Assembly (NCBI GenBank): GCA_009733775.1
Contig: WOGZ01000039.1
Span: forward strand, 1 to 64,000
Direction: 5' to 3'
DNA: 64,000 bases
Source: Alectoria sarmentosa
Taxonomy: Eukaryota > Ascomycota > Lecanoromycetes > Lecanorales > Parmeliaceae
The notes below the pieces were generated by a model, which saw only the letters and a program-made list of their open reading frames with translations, was not told where the DNA came from and searched no databases. Made by a program: the position numbers and the translations under genes. This document shows, one piece after another, positions 1 to 11,424 of this stretch (position 1 is its first letter; every line of letters begins with the position of its first letter).

Positions 1-1039
1 TAACCTATATCTACCTAGCCGAGGGGGGGGTGTACATGTATCAAAAAGTGGTGTATACCTATCACCACCCTAAAAAAAAGTTAAAAACAATGATAAATCG
101 TGATATAAAATAAATAATATATCAATAAAAACACAATAATTGTATTCAAAACGGAACTTAACTTAAAGGACATTCAAAACTCATTGGAGGTTAAACGATA
201 AATGATTTGTATGGGTACGATGATAGGGTGACATTCTCAATATATCGGCGTCGGCATCGCGCCGGGCTCATGCGCTGTTATGTTAAGAAGTTTTGAGGTC
301 GACAATAGATAGATGTGTCTCACAATCGAAGTTTCTCGTATTCAGGTAAGAATTTAGTTCAAGAACAGGTAGTTGTCATTATTTAATTGTTTGGATGACA
401 TTGCATAATTTTCTGCGGTTCAAACGCACCCGTTAGATGCATGCAGTCCATCTTGGACAAAGGCATTGAAATAGCTTCAGTCCTACCCTTTATGTCGCCA
501 GACACATATAGGGTACAGCAGTGACCTATCACGGCGATGACATTGCGCCGTGCATAACACCACAGTTCCGCCTCCAGTAATAATTTTCTAGGCGGATGCG
601 GAATCAGGTGAATGTTTGCCTGGTCCTGGTAGCGTCTTTGGAGGGGGCTGGGAAGTGTCGAAAGCCAGCTGATGTTAGCATGGTCTAGTTGACAAAACGT
701 TCTGCAACTTTCCATCCTGCCAGGGGCTGACTTTAGCTGGATAATAGCGTCAAAAGCAGCGAGAAAATCCTGTGGACTGCAATTCAAAAGAAGGTCGAAA
801 GATGCGTAAAACGGCTATAGCCGATCCGATTCTAACGTGTATTCCACGTTTCTTATCCGTGGGGTGCGCTATCCGGGTAGTTCCGGGGAGGGGTGTGAAT
901 TACCAGCCCACAAGGTGGTCCCTGTTCTTGGCACAGAAGTCTTGGACTCATCGCTGACCTCGCGATGAAGGCCCCCATCCTTCTCCAGTATCACAATCAT
1001 TGAATACCAGAACCCTGCCGGCGCCTAATTTCACATCCA
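1..1039. other. Intergenic stretch, no supported gene
   Basis: The first ~180 bases are AT-rich and low in complexity; the rest has balanced composition. A minus-strand reading frame of 134 codons lies at 383-787, but it shows no domain, signal peptide or membrane segment that I recognise, so I do not call it a gene. The last ~80 bases lead into the DUF1772-like gene. Confidence 0.5.
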
Positions 1040-1519
1040 ATGGACAACACAATCCATACCTTTCAGGTCCTCGGGCTAACCTCGTCCATCTTCCTCTCCG
1101 GTGTCAACATCGGCGCCTCTCATCTCACACTTCCAATCCTCTACACACGCCCTCCTTCCATAAGCGCCCCCGTTTTTCACGAATTCTACAACCGAGGTGC
1201 CGTTACTCTTGTTCCTCTTGGTCTCTTCTCAGCGTCCTGTTCGGCGTTAGTCGCCTACCTCCTTCCTTCTCAACGAACCCTCTGGGTTATTGCTGCTATG
1301 GCTACATTCGCGCAGTTGCCTTGGACAGGGCTCTTCATGATGAAGACGATCAGCCGGCTGAATGCTATTGCTGCCAGTGAAGTTGAGCAGGAGAAGGCGA
1401 ATCAAGAGGAAGTTGTAGCCTTGCTGCGGCAGTGGGCGTGGATGAACATTGTGAGAGGGCTTTTGGCTACGGCTGGGGGATTGGCTGGTGTGTGGGCTTT
1501 GATAGAGGGTCAGAATTAA
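1040..1519 (+). CDS. DUF1772-like (anthrone-oxygenase-type) integral membrane protein
   Basis: Single-exon gene of 159 residues. Four hydrophobic stretches are visible, at about residues 8-28, 52-74, 82-100 and 133-155, giving a small four-helix membrane protein. Length, spacing and a late W-x3-N-x2-R motif (WAWMNIVR, about 132-139) before the last helix match DUF1772. That family includes anthrone oxygenases of fungal aromatic polyketide pathways, but many members have no known function. No polyketide synthase or other pathway gene is in the window, so a role in secondary metabolism is not supported here. The start is the first ATG of the frame, and the helix count is complete from it. The product probably sits in an internal membrane. 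I am fairly sure of the family and unsure of any reaction. Confidence 0.75.
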   Translation: MDNTIHTFQVLGLTSSIFLSGVNIGASHLTLPILYTRPPSISAPVFHEFYNRGAVTLVPLGLFSASCSALVAYLLPSQRTLWVIAAMATFAQLPWTGLFMMKTISRLNAIAASEVEQEKANQEEVVALLRQWAWMNIVRGLLATAGGLAGVWALIEGQN

Positions 1520-1895
1520 GGAGAGTCGCCGTCGGATGAAGACGGATTTCGACTTGAGCCCCCGCAAGACCCTGGACCTAACACTGTGGCGATTGACCTG
1601 AAAACTTCCCATTCTGGCCTTCCTCAAAAGAACCGAGAACCATTTTCTTAGCACCGCGGAGGAGCATATTCATTGACCATATCTTCGAACAAAAGTCATT
1701 CGTTGTTAATTTCGGTTCTCACCCACTTGGTAGTAATGAAGCCCTCATTCCTCCTTTCCAGCTTCCACAAAACCCGTGGATCCATGCCAACCTGTGAGCC
1801 GGTAATTGAAGATATACATAGGCTCCCAAGGGTTTTCATTGGTAGATCCAGAGGAAGGCGCCGCTCTAGATAGTCGGTACTGGTGCGTCAACCCC

Positions 1896-2089
1896 TTTAG
1901 TCATCCGCAGCCTTCCGTTACCAACATGATGCGCGGACAATTCTGAGGTGAAATTCAGCTGTGAAGTACTAGTACCGTGCCCCCTTCAAAACCTGACTCC
2001 GCCGCTCTGGATGTTAGGTAGACACTGATACATCAACTAATTTAGTGATTCGCCGCCTTCCATTGCCAAGATGATGCGCGGACATTTTG
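1896..2089 (+). repeat. Imperfect ~49 bp direct repeat, period 145
   Basis: Copies at 1896-1944 and 2041-2089 share a core reading GATGCGCGGACA after a CCTTCC(A/G)TT(A/G)CCAA-type stretch. Differences are mainly transitions plus small indels, consistent with an old duplication altered by RIP. Confidence 0.6.
1945..2001 (+). repeat. ~57 bp repeat, left copy flanking AT-rich block 1
   Basis: The stretch from GAGGTGAAA to CTGACTCCG is repeated at 4526-4582. The left copy has a 6 bp insertion near AGTACTAGTACC. The two copies enclose the AT-rich block in direct orientation. Confidence 0.65.
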
Positions 2090-2404
2090 TCAGGTCCGCC
2101 ACAGATGCAAATATCAATGTAGGTGTATTGGATAAGACAACTGACTGAAGAGCGAATATCTAGACGAGTAGAATACATATCCCCTTCCTTGTACACGCTA
2201 GCAGGGGACAGATGCTAGGATATTGATTGGTTAATTCGACGTTGCCGCGCCCATGAGTAAGCAAAATCCCGAGCCGCAGTAGTGAACCGCGGTCATTGGA
2301 CAAATGTTAATCCCTACATTTGACCCCTGCCGTGTACACCCCGAGTACCCGAGTACAGGGTCTTGACAAGGCGGACCGCCCCCCTGCTAGCAAAAGTAAT
2401 GTCT

Positions 2405-4262
2405 TGGCAGTTGAAACATAATCACATTGCTTTGATTTATATATAAAAACAAATATAACGAGAGTATATGAGTTGAATCATGGCGATAGATATATTAAAA
2501 CCTCGTTGTCGTTTTAAAGAGATCAAAAACCTCATTATCGTTTCGAAAAAATCAAATTCCTCGTTATTATATTATTATTATTTTTTAATATTTAATTGTT
2601 TTATCATTAATAACAATAACGTTACGATAATAAATAAATATAAATTTAATAATCGAAACGAAATTAATAAAACGTAATATAATTCATTTTTTTTCAATTG
2701 CACGATGCATTTTTTTCTTAATATGAAAATGAAAGCGACGTTTTTATATATAATCTTTAAGGAGAGTTTATACGTTTTCAATCGAATTTAAATTTAAATT
2801 GTTCGTTAATTATTTTATAATGAAAATATCAGCGTTTTTGAGAACTTATTGCGTATAACGTATTTTATATATATTTACGTTATTTTGAATTAAGATCACG
2901 TGATGATCGAAATTAAATTTAATAATCTAAAAGTTATAAATAAGAAATCAATCTTCGTTTATATTTTTGTAAAAATCGTGTAAAATTTAAAAACATTGAG
3001 AGTTAACGATTGTTATTAACGATTTATATGTGATTTATAAATAAAATATGCTCGACGAGTTTTTTGATTATTATATTCTCTTAAACGTTTTTATTTTAAA
3101 TTAATAACGATTTAATTTGTTCGTTAATAATAACAATTCAAATTATCGTGAATGTAGGTTTTTTAAATTTCGAACGAAAACAATTTAAAAGAAAAGTCTC
3201 GTCGATTTGACGTATAACGAATATGCGTTTTATATCTTTATTTTGAATTGTTGATTCGTCGACGAAAATTATATGCGTTTAATTAATAATATCTCAATTT
3301 TTATGCTTAAAAACTCAATTTAAACGATTCATTTTTTATTTATTAATTAATTAAGATTTGAATATAATGAGTCGATGACGAAAATTTGCTTTGTTGAGAA
3401 AATAAGCAATAGTGATAACGAAATATGCAAGATTTTGATATTTAATAAGTTTATCGAATATTATTCGACGTTTTATAATCGAAGCTTAAATGAATTTAAT
3501 TAAACGATCTTTGATTAATGTGTTAAAAATACGTTATATTTCATTATCATATTTTTTAAAAATAGCGAGCATTCAATAAATATCACGAATAATGTTATGA
3601 GATTGATTCACGATTTTTTTAATGCGATTATATAATATATCGACGAGATCTCGAAGAATTTTGATTTGAACACGTTTTTTGTAAAATAAATAAAATGTAA
3701 TTAATTCGAAAGAAATAAGATTAATATAAATCGATTTGAGAGATATAAATATTTTATTTGAGTGTTATAAAAGAGGGTAAATTCGAAAGCGTTTTGACGA
3801 GTTTAAAAAAATATAAGTATCGATTTTTGAGTGTGTTTGCAATAAAAACTCGATGTTTTTTTTTTCGTATTTGATATAATAAACTTTTTATGTTTGAGCG
3901 CCTTCGATATGATTTCATTTTGATATCATTTTTTTAATTCTTTTATTTTTTGAATTCGTATTCGATTTTCATCGATGTTATAAATGTTCATTTTTATCGA
4001 TTAATGAATTTATATATAAAACGTCTTTTATATTATTGTCGTCGTTGTTGACGTATGTGAATTGAAAAACGTAGGAAAAATTTCAGATTTTCGTTATATC
4101 GAACGTCATTTTTAGGTTCGTATTAATTAATGTTGTTGTTAATGATTTAATAAGGGTTTTTAAAGTTATATCGATCATTAAAAACAATATCGATTGAGAT
4201 CTCATAAGTGGGTGGTGTTTTAATTAAAAAAAGCTTTTATTATGATTTTCGTCGCAGTGATA
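2405..4262. repeat. AT-rich RIP-like block 1 (decayed repeat)
   Basis: About 1.86 kb of strongly AT-rich sequence with no open frame above ~70 codons. It is rich in TpA and poor in CpA/TpG, as expected after RIP. Remaining C and G sit mostly in TCG/CGA contexts. Near the left edge (about 2495-2570) three degenerate ~31 bp tandem units start with CCTCGTT or CCTCATT. No coding remnant can be read. The edges with normal-composition DNA are sharp on both sides. Confidence 0.8.
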
Positions 4263-4525
4263 ACTTTTGATAAAGGTTAATGTTCAATGGGGCTAATGGT
4301 AGGATTAACCATATCGGAACAATGTTTACGTTAACACCGGGTATAGGGTGGGCGACCCGCTGTGTAAAGACACTGTACCTACCTTACATACAAGGAAGGG
4401 GAAAGCAGATGCTCTGCCAAGCCACGCTAAGCCCAATGGGGCTACGCATCCAGGGTCTCTGTCTGGAAAGCACATGGCAATCGTCTAGAATGCCCCAGAG
4501 TACGCTCGTAAGTGGTAACAAATTT

Positions 4526-4582
4526 GAGGGTGAAAGTGAAACCAGCTGTGAAGTACCGTGCCACCTTCAAACCCTGACTCCG
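4526..4582 (+). repeat. ~57 bp repeat, right copy flanking AT-rich block 1
   Basis: Matches 1945-2001 through AGCTGTGAAGTAC and CCGTGC..CCTTCAAA..CCTGACTCCG, with scattered transitions and lacking the 6 bp insertion of the left copy. It lies 264 bases beyond the end of the AT-rich block. Confidence 0.65.
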
Positions 4583-5011
4583 ACATGACAAGGAGACAAG
4601 CTTCCGCTCAGGTCCGTTAATACTAGGTAATTATAAGGTACCCGACAACGCTGATTCCAACTTCCAAGACCCTTGGCGTAGTACCTAGGTATGCCCCCTG
4701 AGTTAGCCCATAACGTAGGCTACTTGCGGCTACGTTACGGTCCGTGACTTACGACACCGACTTGTGGCGACACACTTCAAGGTGAATTTGGGTGAATCAA
4801 ATTGTGCTTGCTATTTATCACAGCTCCAGGCATTCAGATAAGTATATTCAGCGAAGATTTGGAAGACGATTTTAAAGACTTAATAACGATTTTATTAGAG
4901 TCCACGCGGGTATCTAAGAAGGTATGTAGATTGTGCGGCAAATGTCTCTGGTGCGCTGACGCTTGCCCCGATGTAATGACGCCCACGTTGTTACAGGGGC
5001 TACTATGGGTC

Positions 5012-5068
5012 AAAAGTCTTCAAAATGGTCTTCATGTGCGTTTTGAAGACTTTAGAACGCACATGAAG
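5012..5068. other. Two interlocked perfect 13 bp inverted repeats
   Basis: AAAAGTCTTCAAA (5012-5024) pairs with its reverse complement at 5041-5053. CTTCATGTGCGTT (5030-5042) pairs with 5056-5068. The arms alternate, so as RNA they would form a pseudoknot-like arrangement or two competing hairpins, not a single stem. Confidence 0.6.
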
Positions 5069-5433
5069 TTGCGGTCAAGCCTGTAGCGTGAGGCGTAAAG
5101 GTTACTTTATAGCGCTACGGTGGAGTTGAAAACTAACCAAACGTAGAAATCTTTGCTTAACCTATCTAAAAGCAAAGATGGGCGATGAGGAAGACACGGG
5201 TTCCTGCATTGGTCAGAGCTTTCAGAGGCGTCAAACAAGAGGCTGTGCTAGAGTCTTCAGGAGCCTTCAGGGTCAACGTGGAACACGAATACTAAATGCA
5301 AGGGAATAAATACTGTTGCTTTGCCACAGTCTGCGTGTGTTTATACTCGCGTTCTTCGTACCTGCGTCTGTCTTGTTGTGTGCCTGTCTCTCACTTCGTT
5401 TCTTGCTCGATACCCTCCCAAAACATCACAATC

Positions 5434-6654
5434 ATGATCACATCGCGCGTTTTCGCCTTTCTCACCTTCCTCGTAGCCTACAAATCCTCCGCCACAGCAA
5501 CATCCTCCACCCAATCCACCGTCTCGGCAACCAGCACATCTACCGCCTACGAACTCTCGAACAACACCAAACCCGACATCCACGGCATCCAACTCGGCTT
5601 CAACTATGCCGCAACCCTCATCGAAGGCTCGACATTCGCATCCCAATTCAGCTCCGCATCCTCCTTATCCGGCACGAACGGCGCCTTCAAATCCGCCCGC
5701 CTCTACACAATGATAAACTCCACCACCGGAGGTACCATCTCCGCGATTGGAGACGCCATCACCACCAACACCACCCTTCTCCTCGGCCTCTTCGCAAGTC
5801 AAGGGGACATCAATTTCACCAAAGAAACGAGTGCTCTTGACACCGCCATAAACACATATGGCACCAAATTCACCGATCTGATCTACGGCATCAGTGTCGG
5901 GAGCGAGGATCTATACCGCACGAGCGACAATGGTGCAGATGGCGTAGGCGACAGCGTGGCGAACATCCAGAAGTACATCGGGTGGACGAGACAAGTGCTA
6001 GCCAAGCACTCACTCAGCAAGCCCGTCGGTCACGTTGACACCTGGGAGATCTGGCTGGACCAGAAGTATGGGCAGCGGCTCCTGCCGAACGTCGATTTCG
6101 TGGGCATGGACAACTATCCATACTGGGAATACGTGACGGAGGACCAGAGCACCTCCAACATGACGGGAACGTACGAGGCGGTTGTGGCCGGGGTGAAAGG
6201 GAAGCCGGTGTGGATCACGGAGACAGGATGGCCGGTCAACGCGCCCGCCAACTCGACCGACGAGGCGAAGCCCGGGTTATCCGAAGCGTCGCAGTATTGG
6301 CAGAGCGTGGGATGTGGCTGGGCGTTCGGCACGATTAACACCTGGTGGTACATCTACAACGACCTGCAAGCCGTCTCGGCTTCTACGACGAAGCCCAAGC
6401 CGCCTTCCTTTGGTGTCGCGGCAAGCCCGAGTGATACATGTGGGCTTTTCGACCTCGCTTGCCCTGCTGGTGCTGCGATAAATCCCACCTCCATGTCTGC
6501 GGCATCGGCTACCGCGACGGGTACTTGCTCGGCCTCCTATGCCAAGGCGTCGAAAGTTGTCGGCAGTGCTGCTGCATCAGTACGTGGGAGCGTGGTGCGG
6601 GCGTCTATATTTGCCGCAATGATCTTGATAGCTCGTGGACTGCTGTTCGACTAA
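5434..6654 (+). CDS. GH17 family secreted beta-1,3-glucanase-like protein, probably GPI-anchored
   Basis: Intronless gene of 406 residues. The open frame extends 46 codons further upstream, but I place the start at 5434: its ATG has A at -3 and is followed by a clear signal peptide (MITSRVFAFLTFLVAYKSSA). A Ser/Thr-rich linker (about 20-45) leads into a (beta/alpha)8 glycosidase domain from about 50 to 325. ISVGSEDLYR carries the expected acid/base Glu and WITETGWPV the nucleophile Glu of GH17. A Cys-containing Ser/Ala-rich region and a terminal hydrophobic tail (AAMILIARGLLFD) after small residues look like a GPI-attachment signal. GH17 enzymes of this type cleave or remodel cell-wall beta-1,3-glucan outside the plasma membrane. 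Both catalytic residues are present, so activity is plausible. The nearest gene on either side is unrelated. Confidence 0.9.
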   Translation: MITSRVFAFLTFLVAYKSSATATSSTQSTVSATSTSTAYELSNNTKPDIHGIQLGFNYAATLIEGSTFASQFSSASSLSGTNGAFKSARLYTMINSTTGGTISAIGDAITTNTTLLLGLFASQGDINFTKETSALDTAINTYGTKFTDLIYGISVGSEDLYRTSDNGADGVGDSVANIQKYIGWTRQVLAKHSLSKPVGHVDTWEIWLDQKYGQRLLPNVDFVGMDNYPYWEYVTEDQSTSNMTGTYEAVVAGVKGKPVWITETGWPVNAPANSTDEAKPGLSEASQYWQSVGCGWAFGTINTWWYIYNDLQAVSASTTKPKPPSFGVAASPSDTCGLFDLACPAGAAINPTSMSAASATATGTCSASYAKASKVVGSAAASVRGSVVRASIFAAMILIARGLLFD

Positions 6655-8943
6655 CAGCCGGTAACTGACGGTCGGTGCTTCCTCCCCAAGTGGTCAGGTC
6701 CATTGTGAGGCGTTCTCAAAAGTTAGTGCAGTCCAGTCCAAGACGTGGACTGGACTGTTGCACCAATTTATGAAATCTATTGTATATCAGCAAGCTTTGT
6801 AGCTATCGGTAGATGTCCGCAAGAAAATATCATTCACAGACACAAAATACAACCAGAATCAATAAGCTATCTGCGTTTTGATTTGCCACGAAGCAGACTT
6901 AGGTAGCTATCAGAAAGAAGCATGCACCCACGTTATCCTCAATGTAATTAAGTCCATACTTCAATCTCGGGATATAACCAAGAGGGGTAAAAGACACGGC
7001 TGAGAACTGAGACAAGAAGGGGGGGGAAAAGACTCAAACGCAATGTTTCTCTGTGTCCCTCTATCCCTCTACCATTACACAGATCCAACTCAAACGAAAA
7101 ACTTGACTTCGCAGCGAATCTAAGTATCCCCTCGTCCATCTCATCGCAAATCCCATTGTTTTCGAAATAATTCGCGCCGCCCCAAACAAACTGCGACGCT
7201 TTTCTATTAACCACCCCCGATTTTTACAAAAATAAATACAATAATAGAAAGGAGTGCCACTTACGCTGTTTACCCTGAGTAATCCTAGGTCTTACTTTAA
7301 AAAGCTAGCTAGCTAGAAAGGCCTGACGAATTTTGCCAGCGGAAACGCAGCACAGTACAACATCGAGTGCAGTTGACGTGGTGTGCTAGCTACATGTATG
7401 TATACTTAAGGCTCACCCACGCCCTGTGTCTGAGAGATTTTTGTTGTTTCTCCAAATTGGGCTGGCAGTTAGTTGGGTTCCGGGGAAGGGGAATATTGGG
7501 TTTTTTTGGGTCGTTGTTGTTGTTGTTGTTGATGATGATGATGATTGTTTCTTATTGGGATTTGTTGGATGCGCTGTTCAAGGAGTGATTGATTCATTAT
7601 GTATTTCGATAAGGTAGTGCATGTGGGCGCAATAGATGCTGCAACAACAACGGATTCAAATTGCGCCTATAAGCTAACGGCAATGGCAAGACCCCCTATA
7701 GCGTGCTCCAACTCCACTCGAAAGAGCGTGTCGATCACTTACACAAGACAAGTAATCACACCTCCAAGAGTTCCACCTCCTTTCCCTTTGCCTTTATGAT
7801 GTACTCCCATTGCTCCCATCGCCATCACCTCCCTTCCCAAAAACTTTCAGGTCCACAACGCCAATTCGTACCGCCTGTCGAGGCAAATTGGAAGGGAAAA
7901 CGCGGCGTGATACGCAGATAGATTGTGTGAAACTCGATCGGAGGCTTGAGAGCGAGTGTAGAGTGCGTGCTACAGCATCGAAAGGTCCTTCGTAGCCAGC
8001 CGGTCGTTTGTTAATTTTCGGACACTCAATTGCGTTTTTTATGTGGCCCCCCCAAAGCCTAGGGTCTGGTTGGGGATATCTGCAGTCTTGTGGCTGTAGG
8101 GAGTAGATCTCGTCTTTGTAGTGGTGCGCAGGGCTTCCGACCAAGACCTGTGTCTGAGCCAAAGTGTTCTCCATACGGTCGGGGCCGACATCAATGCCAG
8201 CGACCTTTGAGCGTTTTGAATTTCCTTCCTCCTGCAGCCTCCAGGCAGAATAGCTAGTGATCAAGTTCAGAGGGCGTTTCATTGTCGGTCGGAGAATCCA
8301 TATCGATGATTGCTTTCGGCGGGAGACATACCCAACGTATGATTGTTTAGAAGACCATGGCTGAGTGTAGAGAAGTTGGGTCTACAGTATGAAATCATGC
8401 CCGCTGACTTCGAACTACCTTATACATACTATCTGTTTGTTCTGTAAGGCCCCCAAGAAGGAGGTTAGCTTTTAGGGTTATAAATGCTGAAAAGGTGGCA
8501 GGCAGTACGGTACGAATCTTTCAAATTCCGACAAAGTCTACATCAAGAAGGGATTTCTTGTGCTGTTTAACACTTTTCTAAGATACATGGTTTCACAACC
8601 GACACGTTGTTCCTATTGATACGTAGATCTCACATGGAGTCGAGATTTCTGGACTCTTTCAATTGTCACATTCTTGGACAGCTTGCGTAATGATGAATAC
8701 TATGTATGTATTGGAGGTATCGAAAGATTTGAACAGTACCAACACATCGTCTGTATCTCATCTCCATTAAGATGAATAACCACTCCTCGAATACCAACAT
8801 TTCCAAAACAAGTACCTCGATAATCATCTAACTCGGCTGTACCTTCCACCAAGATTAGGTGCCCAGTCTCTACTTGCAGCAGCCACTATCGCCAACACCA
8901 ACAACAACAACAACAACAACACTGCCGATAGCGTTCAGGCTTC
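6655..8943. other. Intergenic region with a 3' hairpin and microsatellites
   Basis: No supported gene in 2.3 kb. Frames up to 162 codons exist (for example 7794-8282 minus) but show no recognisable domain. Visible items are a 12 bp hairpin just after the GH17 stop (6729-6757), a TTG/ATG triplet repeat at about 7514-7546, and an AAC triplet run near 8896-8922. Confidence 0.5.
6729..6757 (+). other. Perfect 12 bp hairpin 75 bp after the GH17 stop
   Basis: CAGTCCAGTCCA (6729-6740) and TGGACTGGACTG (6746-6757) are exact reverse complements with a 5-base loop. GTGC/GCAC extends the stem past a 2-base bulge. It lies in the likely 3' UTR of the GH17 gene. Confidence 0.6.
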
Positions 8944-10491
8944 TTACGACAAACATGAATAACAACCTCTATCGTAATTGAAGATATGATACGACTGCAT
9001 TCCAGCAAACGCCGAGTCCGCTAGCGGGTAGAGCGACGTATAGCACGTGCCTTCACTCGGTATAAACGTAAAAGAAAGACAGCTGGCGTCTGCGAGACAT
9101 GCAACGGCGCAGCCTTCGAGAGTGGTAGGTGATTGTAAAGTATTACTGTACTCCAGTAGGCCATCTTCTGCGCATGTATCGTTTGCGGGAGGACTCGGAT
9201 TGGGAGTTGCTGATGTGCATGATGATGTAGAGGAAGTTGGGGTCGAGCTCGAGGTTGTGCTGGTGTGGCAGCTGAGGGGTGATGTTGTGGTTGTGGTTGT
9301 GGTTGTGGTTGTATGATGCGCGATTACGCTGGTGTAGACGGTGATGGTTGTGACATGCTCGGTTTCTGCCGATGTCCTCGTAACGTCCAATTTAGTGGGG
9401 CCTAGGATTCTTCTGCGCGAAACGTTTGAGTTCAATAAGAGGCCTTGGGAACGATATAAACGTCATGCTTAGGAGACTTACAAGCTTCGGGGAATTCCAC
9501 GGCCGGTCGCTGTTGGAAGGCATTTGATGTCTACTCTTGGACCATTAGATGACAACGTGGAGTTCGGTCCACCGTAAACAAGACCAGGTTCTCTAACAGC
9601 AAGACACCCTGGTTCAAAGTGAGAAAGGGGAGCCGCGCGAATGAGTTTCGTAGTCTGCACGGTGGCAACTGGAGATGGGTTGCTCATAGGAAAGATGAGT
9701 CTTGATTTCTGGTTTGAAATGACTGTGGGTAGGCTGCTCAACGTGTGCTCTTCTATTCTAGAAATCAAGGCGAGTCTTTTAATTGATCGTGGAACAGACA
9801 TCGAGAACGAGCTTTGAGAAGTAAGCACTCCACTTCCAGGTAGCGCGGTAGACGATGATGTGCTGGGCTTGGACGGATTAACTGCTAGCTGACTTGAGAG
9901 TGTCGAGATTGAGGTTTGAGGGATCTGTGTTTCACTCTCAGGTAGGCCACTAATTGAAGTTAAATCCGACGAAGCCACGGTTGACGGACTTGAGCGTGTT
10001 GGCGCCCCCATAGTTCTTGATTTATAGACCCCAGTCGAGGCCAATGATTGAATCGTATTTGAAGTTGGGTTTGTGGTTGTAAGACAATTGCTCGCTAGAA
10101 CCGTAGCCGTAGCAATAATTGATTGGGTCGAGTTTGTCGTGATCGTTACCGTCGCCGTAGATAGATGCGTCATGATAGTGTCAGTAGAATCTAAAGATTT
10201 TCCGCCATGAACCAATATAAAGTCTGTCCCCTGTCCAAGCGATGCCCCAGCCGTCTGAGGGGCGGAAACAGCGACGACTGGAGGACTTTCGGTATCTTGA
10301 GAGCATTGTAAGCTATTCTGTCGCAAAAGGCCGGCGCATGACTTACATGATTGATCAAAGAAATCGGCAGAGACACCGAAAGTACTGCCTTCAGTAGGAT
10401 CGAAAGCGTAAGAGGTAGAGGAAGTCGTAGACGACGGGGATAATTCAGTCGCGAGCCCCTCGATTCGAGGGATGGAGACTATTATACCCAT
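8944..10491 (-). CDS. Ser/Thr-rich protein with C-terminal Cys-rich PAN/apple-like domain (two exons visible)
   Basis: Minus-strand model with exons 10491-9482 and 9412-8944, joined by a 69 bp intron with a GTAAGT donor and a CGCAG acceptor. Phase is kept and gives 492 residues. A short Cys-containing stretch (CKSCAGLLRQNSLQC, about residues 48-62) is followed by a long Ser/Thr/Pro-rich, low-complexity region with a poly-Thr run. The last ~80 residues have the Cys spacing of a PAN/apple-like domain (TCAEDG, GCAVACLADASCLSF, GTCYTS, GCYSC). Such tails occur on extracellular fungal glycoproteins and may bind carbohydrate or protein. No signal peptide follows the first ATG (10491) and an in-frame stop lies upstream, so a first exon carrying the secretion signal may be missing. 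I do not recognise a named orthologue. The splice junction is well supported; the N-terminus is not. Confidence 0.6.
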
Positions 10492-11424
10492 GACGCGCTC
10501 AAAACGAGCAAGTCTGGTCCGGATGGAGCTCAGAGATAGTGAAGATCAGGTCATGCTCTTCAGTGTGAAGGAACAGCGGCGGTGCGTAAAGACCGTGGGA
10601 ACGAAAACAAGTAAGCAACAGTATTAGGCATCGAGCAAGCCAAACAGTTCCAAGCTCAAGGATTCTGAGGTATTGTCCGCAGTGTTACGAGCCAGGATTC
10701 CAATGCTTGATCTAGCTTTCTTCGAGGAAGCGTAGAAGAGGCTGCTGGTAGAGGTACTGAATTGGCCATTCTCTTACAGAAATTGCTCGTGCTACGCGTT
10801 CTGTTGTTGGAACCGCGTTGATGTCGTTGCTGGAATGCAGGCTGATCACGTGCCTTAGACTGTTGGCCTCAAGTGCCCATGCACGACAAGATCTTGAGCT
10901 CGATCATTTGCCTCAAAATCATATGAAAAGCACACGAACATAGCTGAATTAGAATATGCAATTTATGTGATTGGGGCATCTCAACGTTGGGGCTAGCAGG
11001 CCTGAAGAGGCACACTCTCGTACCCTAGCGCCACGAGGAAATGCTCTGGCTCTGACAGAGAGCCACTTGGTGAAACTCGTGGCTAACATTCCATGGTTTT
11101 TTTGTCATTGTAGGGCCCAATAGGGACTCACTAACCCACAGACCCATCGCGGCAAAACGAAGAGCGAGCTTTTGAGCAAGGATCTCAAAACTTTATTCGA
11201 TTGTTCTAGATCATTTCACGCACATTCCTCTTTAAAATGATGTTTGCGTTTGCTGTGAAATTCTTTGTTAGTCATGTGGTCTTATACCCATGGGCCCGCT
11301 CCATAATTCATACATGCCTCCAACCACTCATCCCCTGGACCTATTTTGAACCTTCTCAGCGACCCTTTCTCACATTGCCTTCGCAGGAATACGGGGAAGC
11401 ATCGCATCAGAAGTAAAAGCTATC
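10492..11424. other. Intergenic region
   Basis: Nothing firmly supported. It may contain an unidentified first exon of the minus-strand Ser/Thr-rich gene: I looked for a signal-peptide exon and did not find a convincing one. It also holds the upstream region of the small plus-strand gene at 11425. Confidence 0.4.

Larger units (their letters stand above)
1520..2404. other. Intergenic region with short direct repeats
   Basis: No credible reading frame. It holds two imperfect direct-repeat families: 1896-1944 recurs at 2041-2089 (period 145), and 1945-2001 recurs at 4526-4582 on the far side of the AT-rich block. It looks like eroded transposon or duplicated intergenic sequence. Confidence 0.55.
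4263..5433. other. Intergenic region between AT-rich block 1 and the GH17 gene
   Basis: Normal composition. It contains the right copy of the 57 bp repeat (4526-4582) and a pair of interlocked inverted repeats (5012-5068). Bases ~5290-5433 probably hold the 5' leader of the GH17 gene: they are pyrimidine-rich and lead to an ATG in good context. Confidence 0.5.

Noticed and set aside
383..787. 134-codon minus-strand frame near the left edge
   Set aside because: No recognisable domain, signal or membrane segment, and no splice partner; it could be chance or a relic.
4802..5086. Frame with a CxxCxxCxxC run (VCRLCGKCLWCADAC) resembling a metal-binding motif
   Set aside because: Short, embedded between repeats, with no homologous context and interlocked inverted repeats at its end; the Cys run is probably coincidental.
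5316..5840. Long His/Arg-rich frame overlapping the GH17 gene
   Set aside because: Out-of-frame shadow of a GC-biased coding region; composition is not that of a natural protein.
7794..8282. 162-codon minus-strand frame
   Set aside because: No domain or bias; opposite-strand frames of similar length exist across the same stretch.
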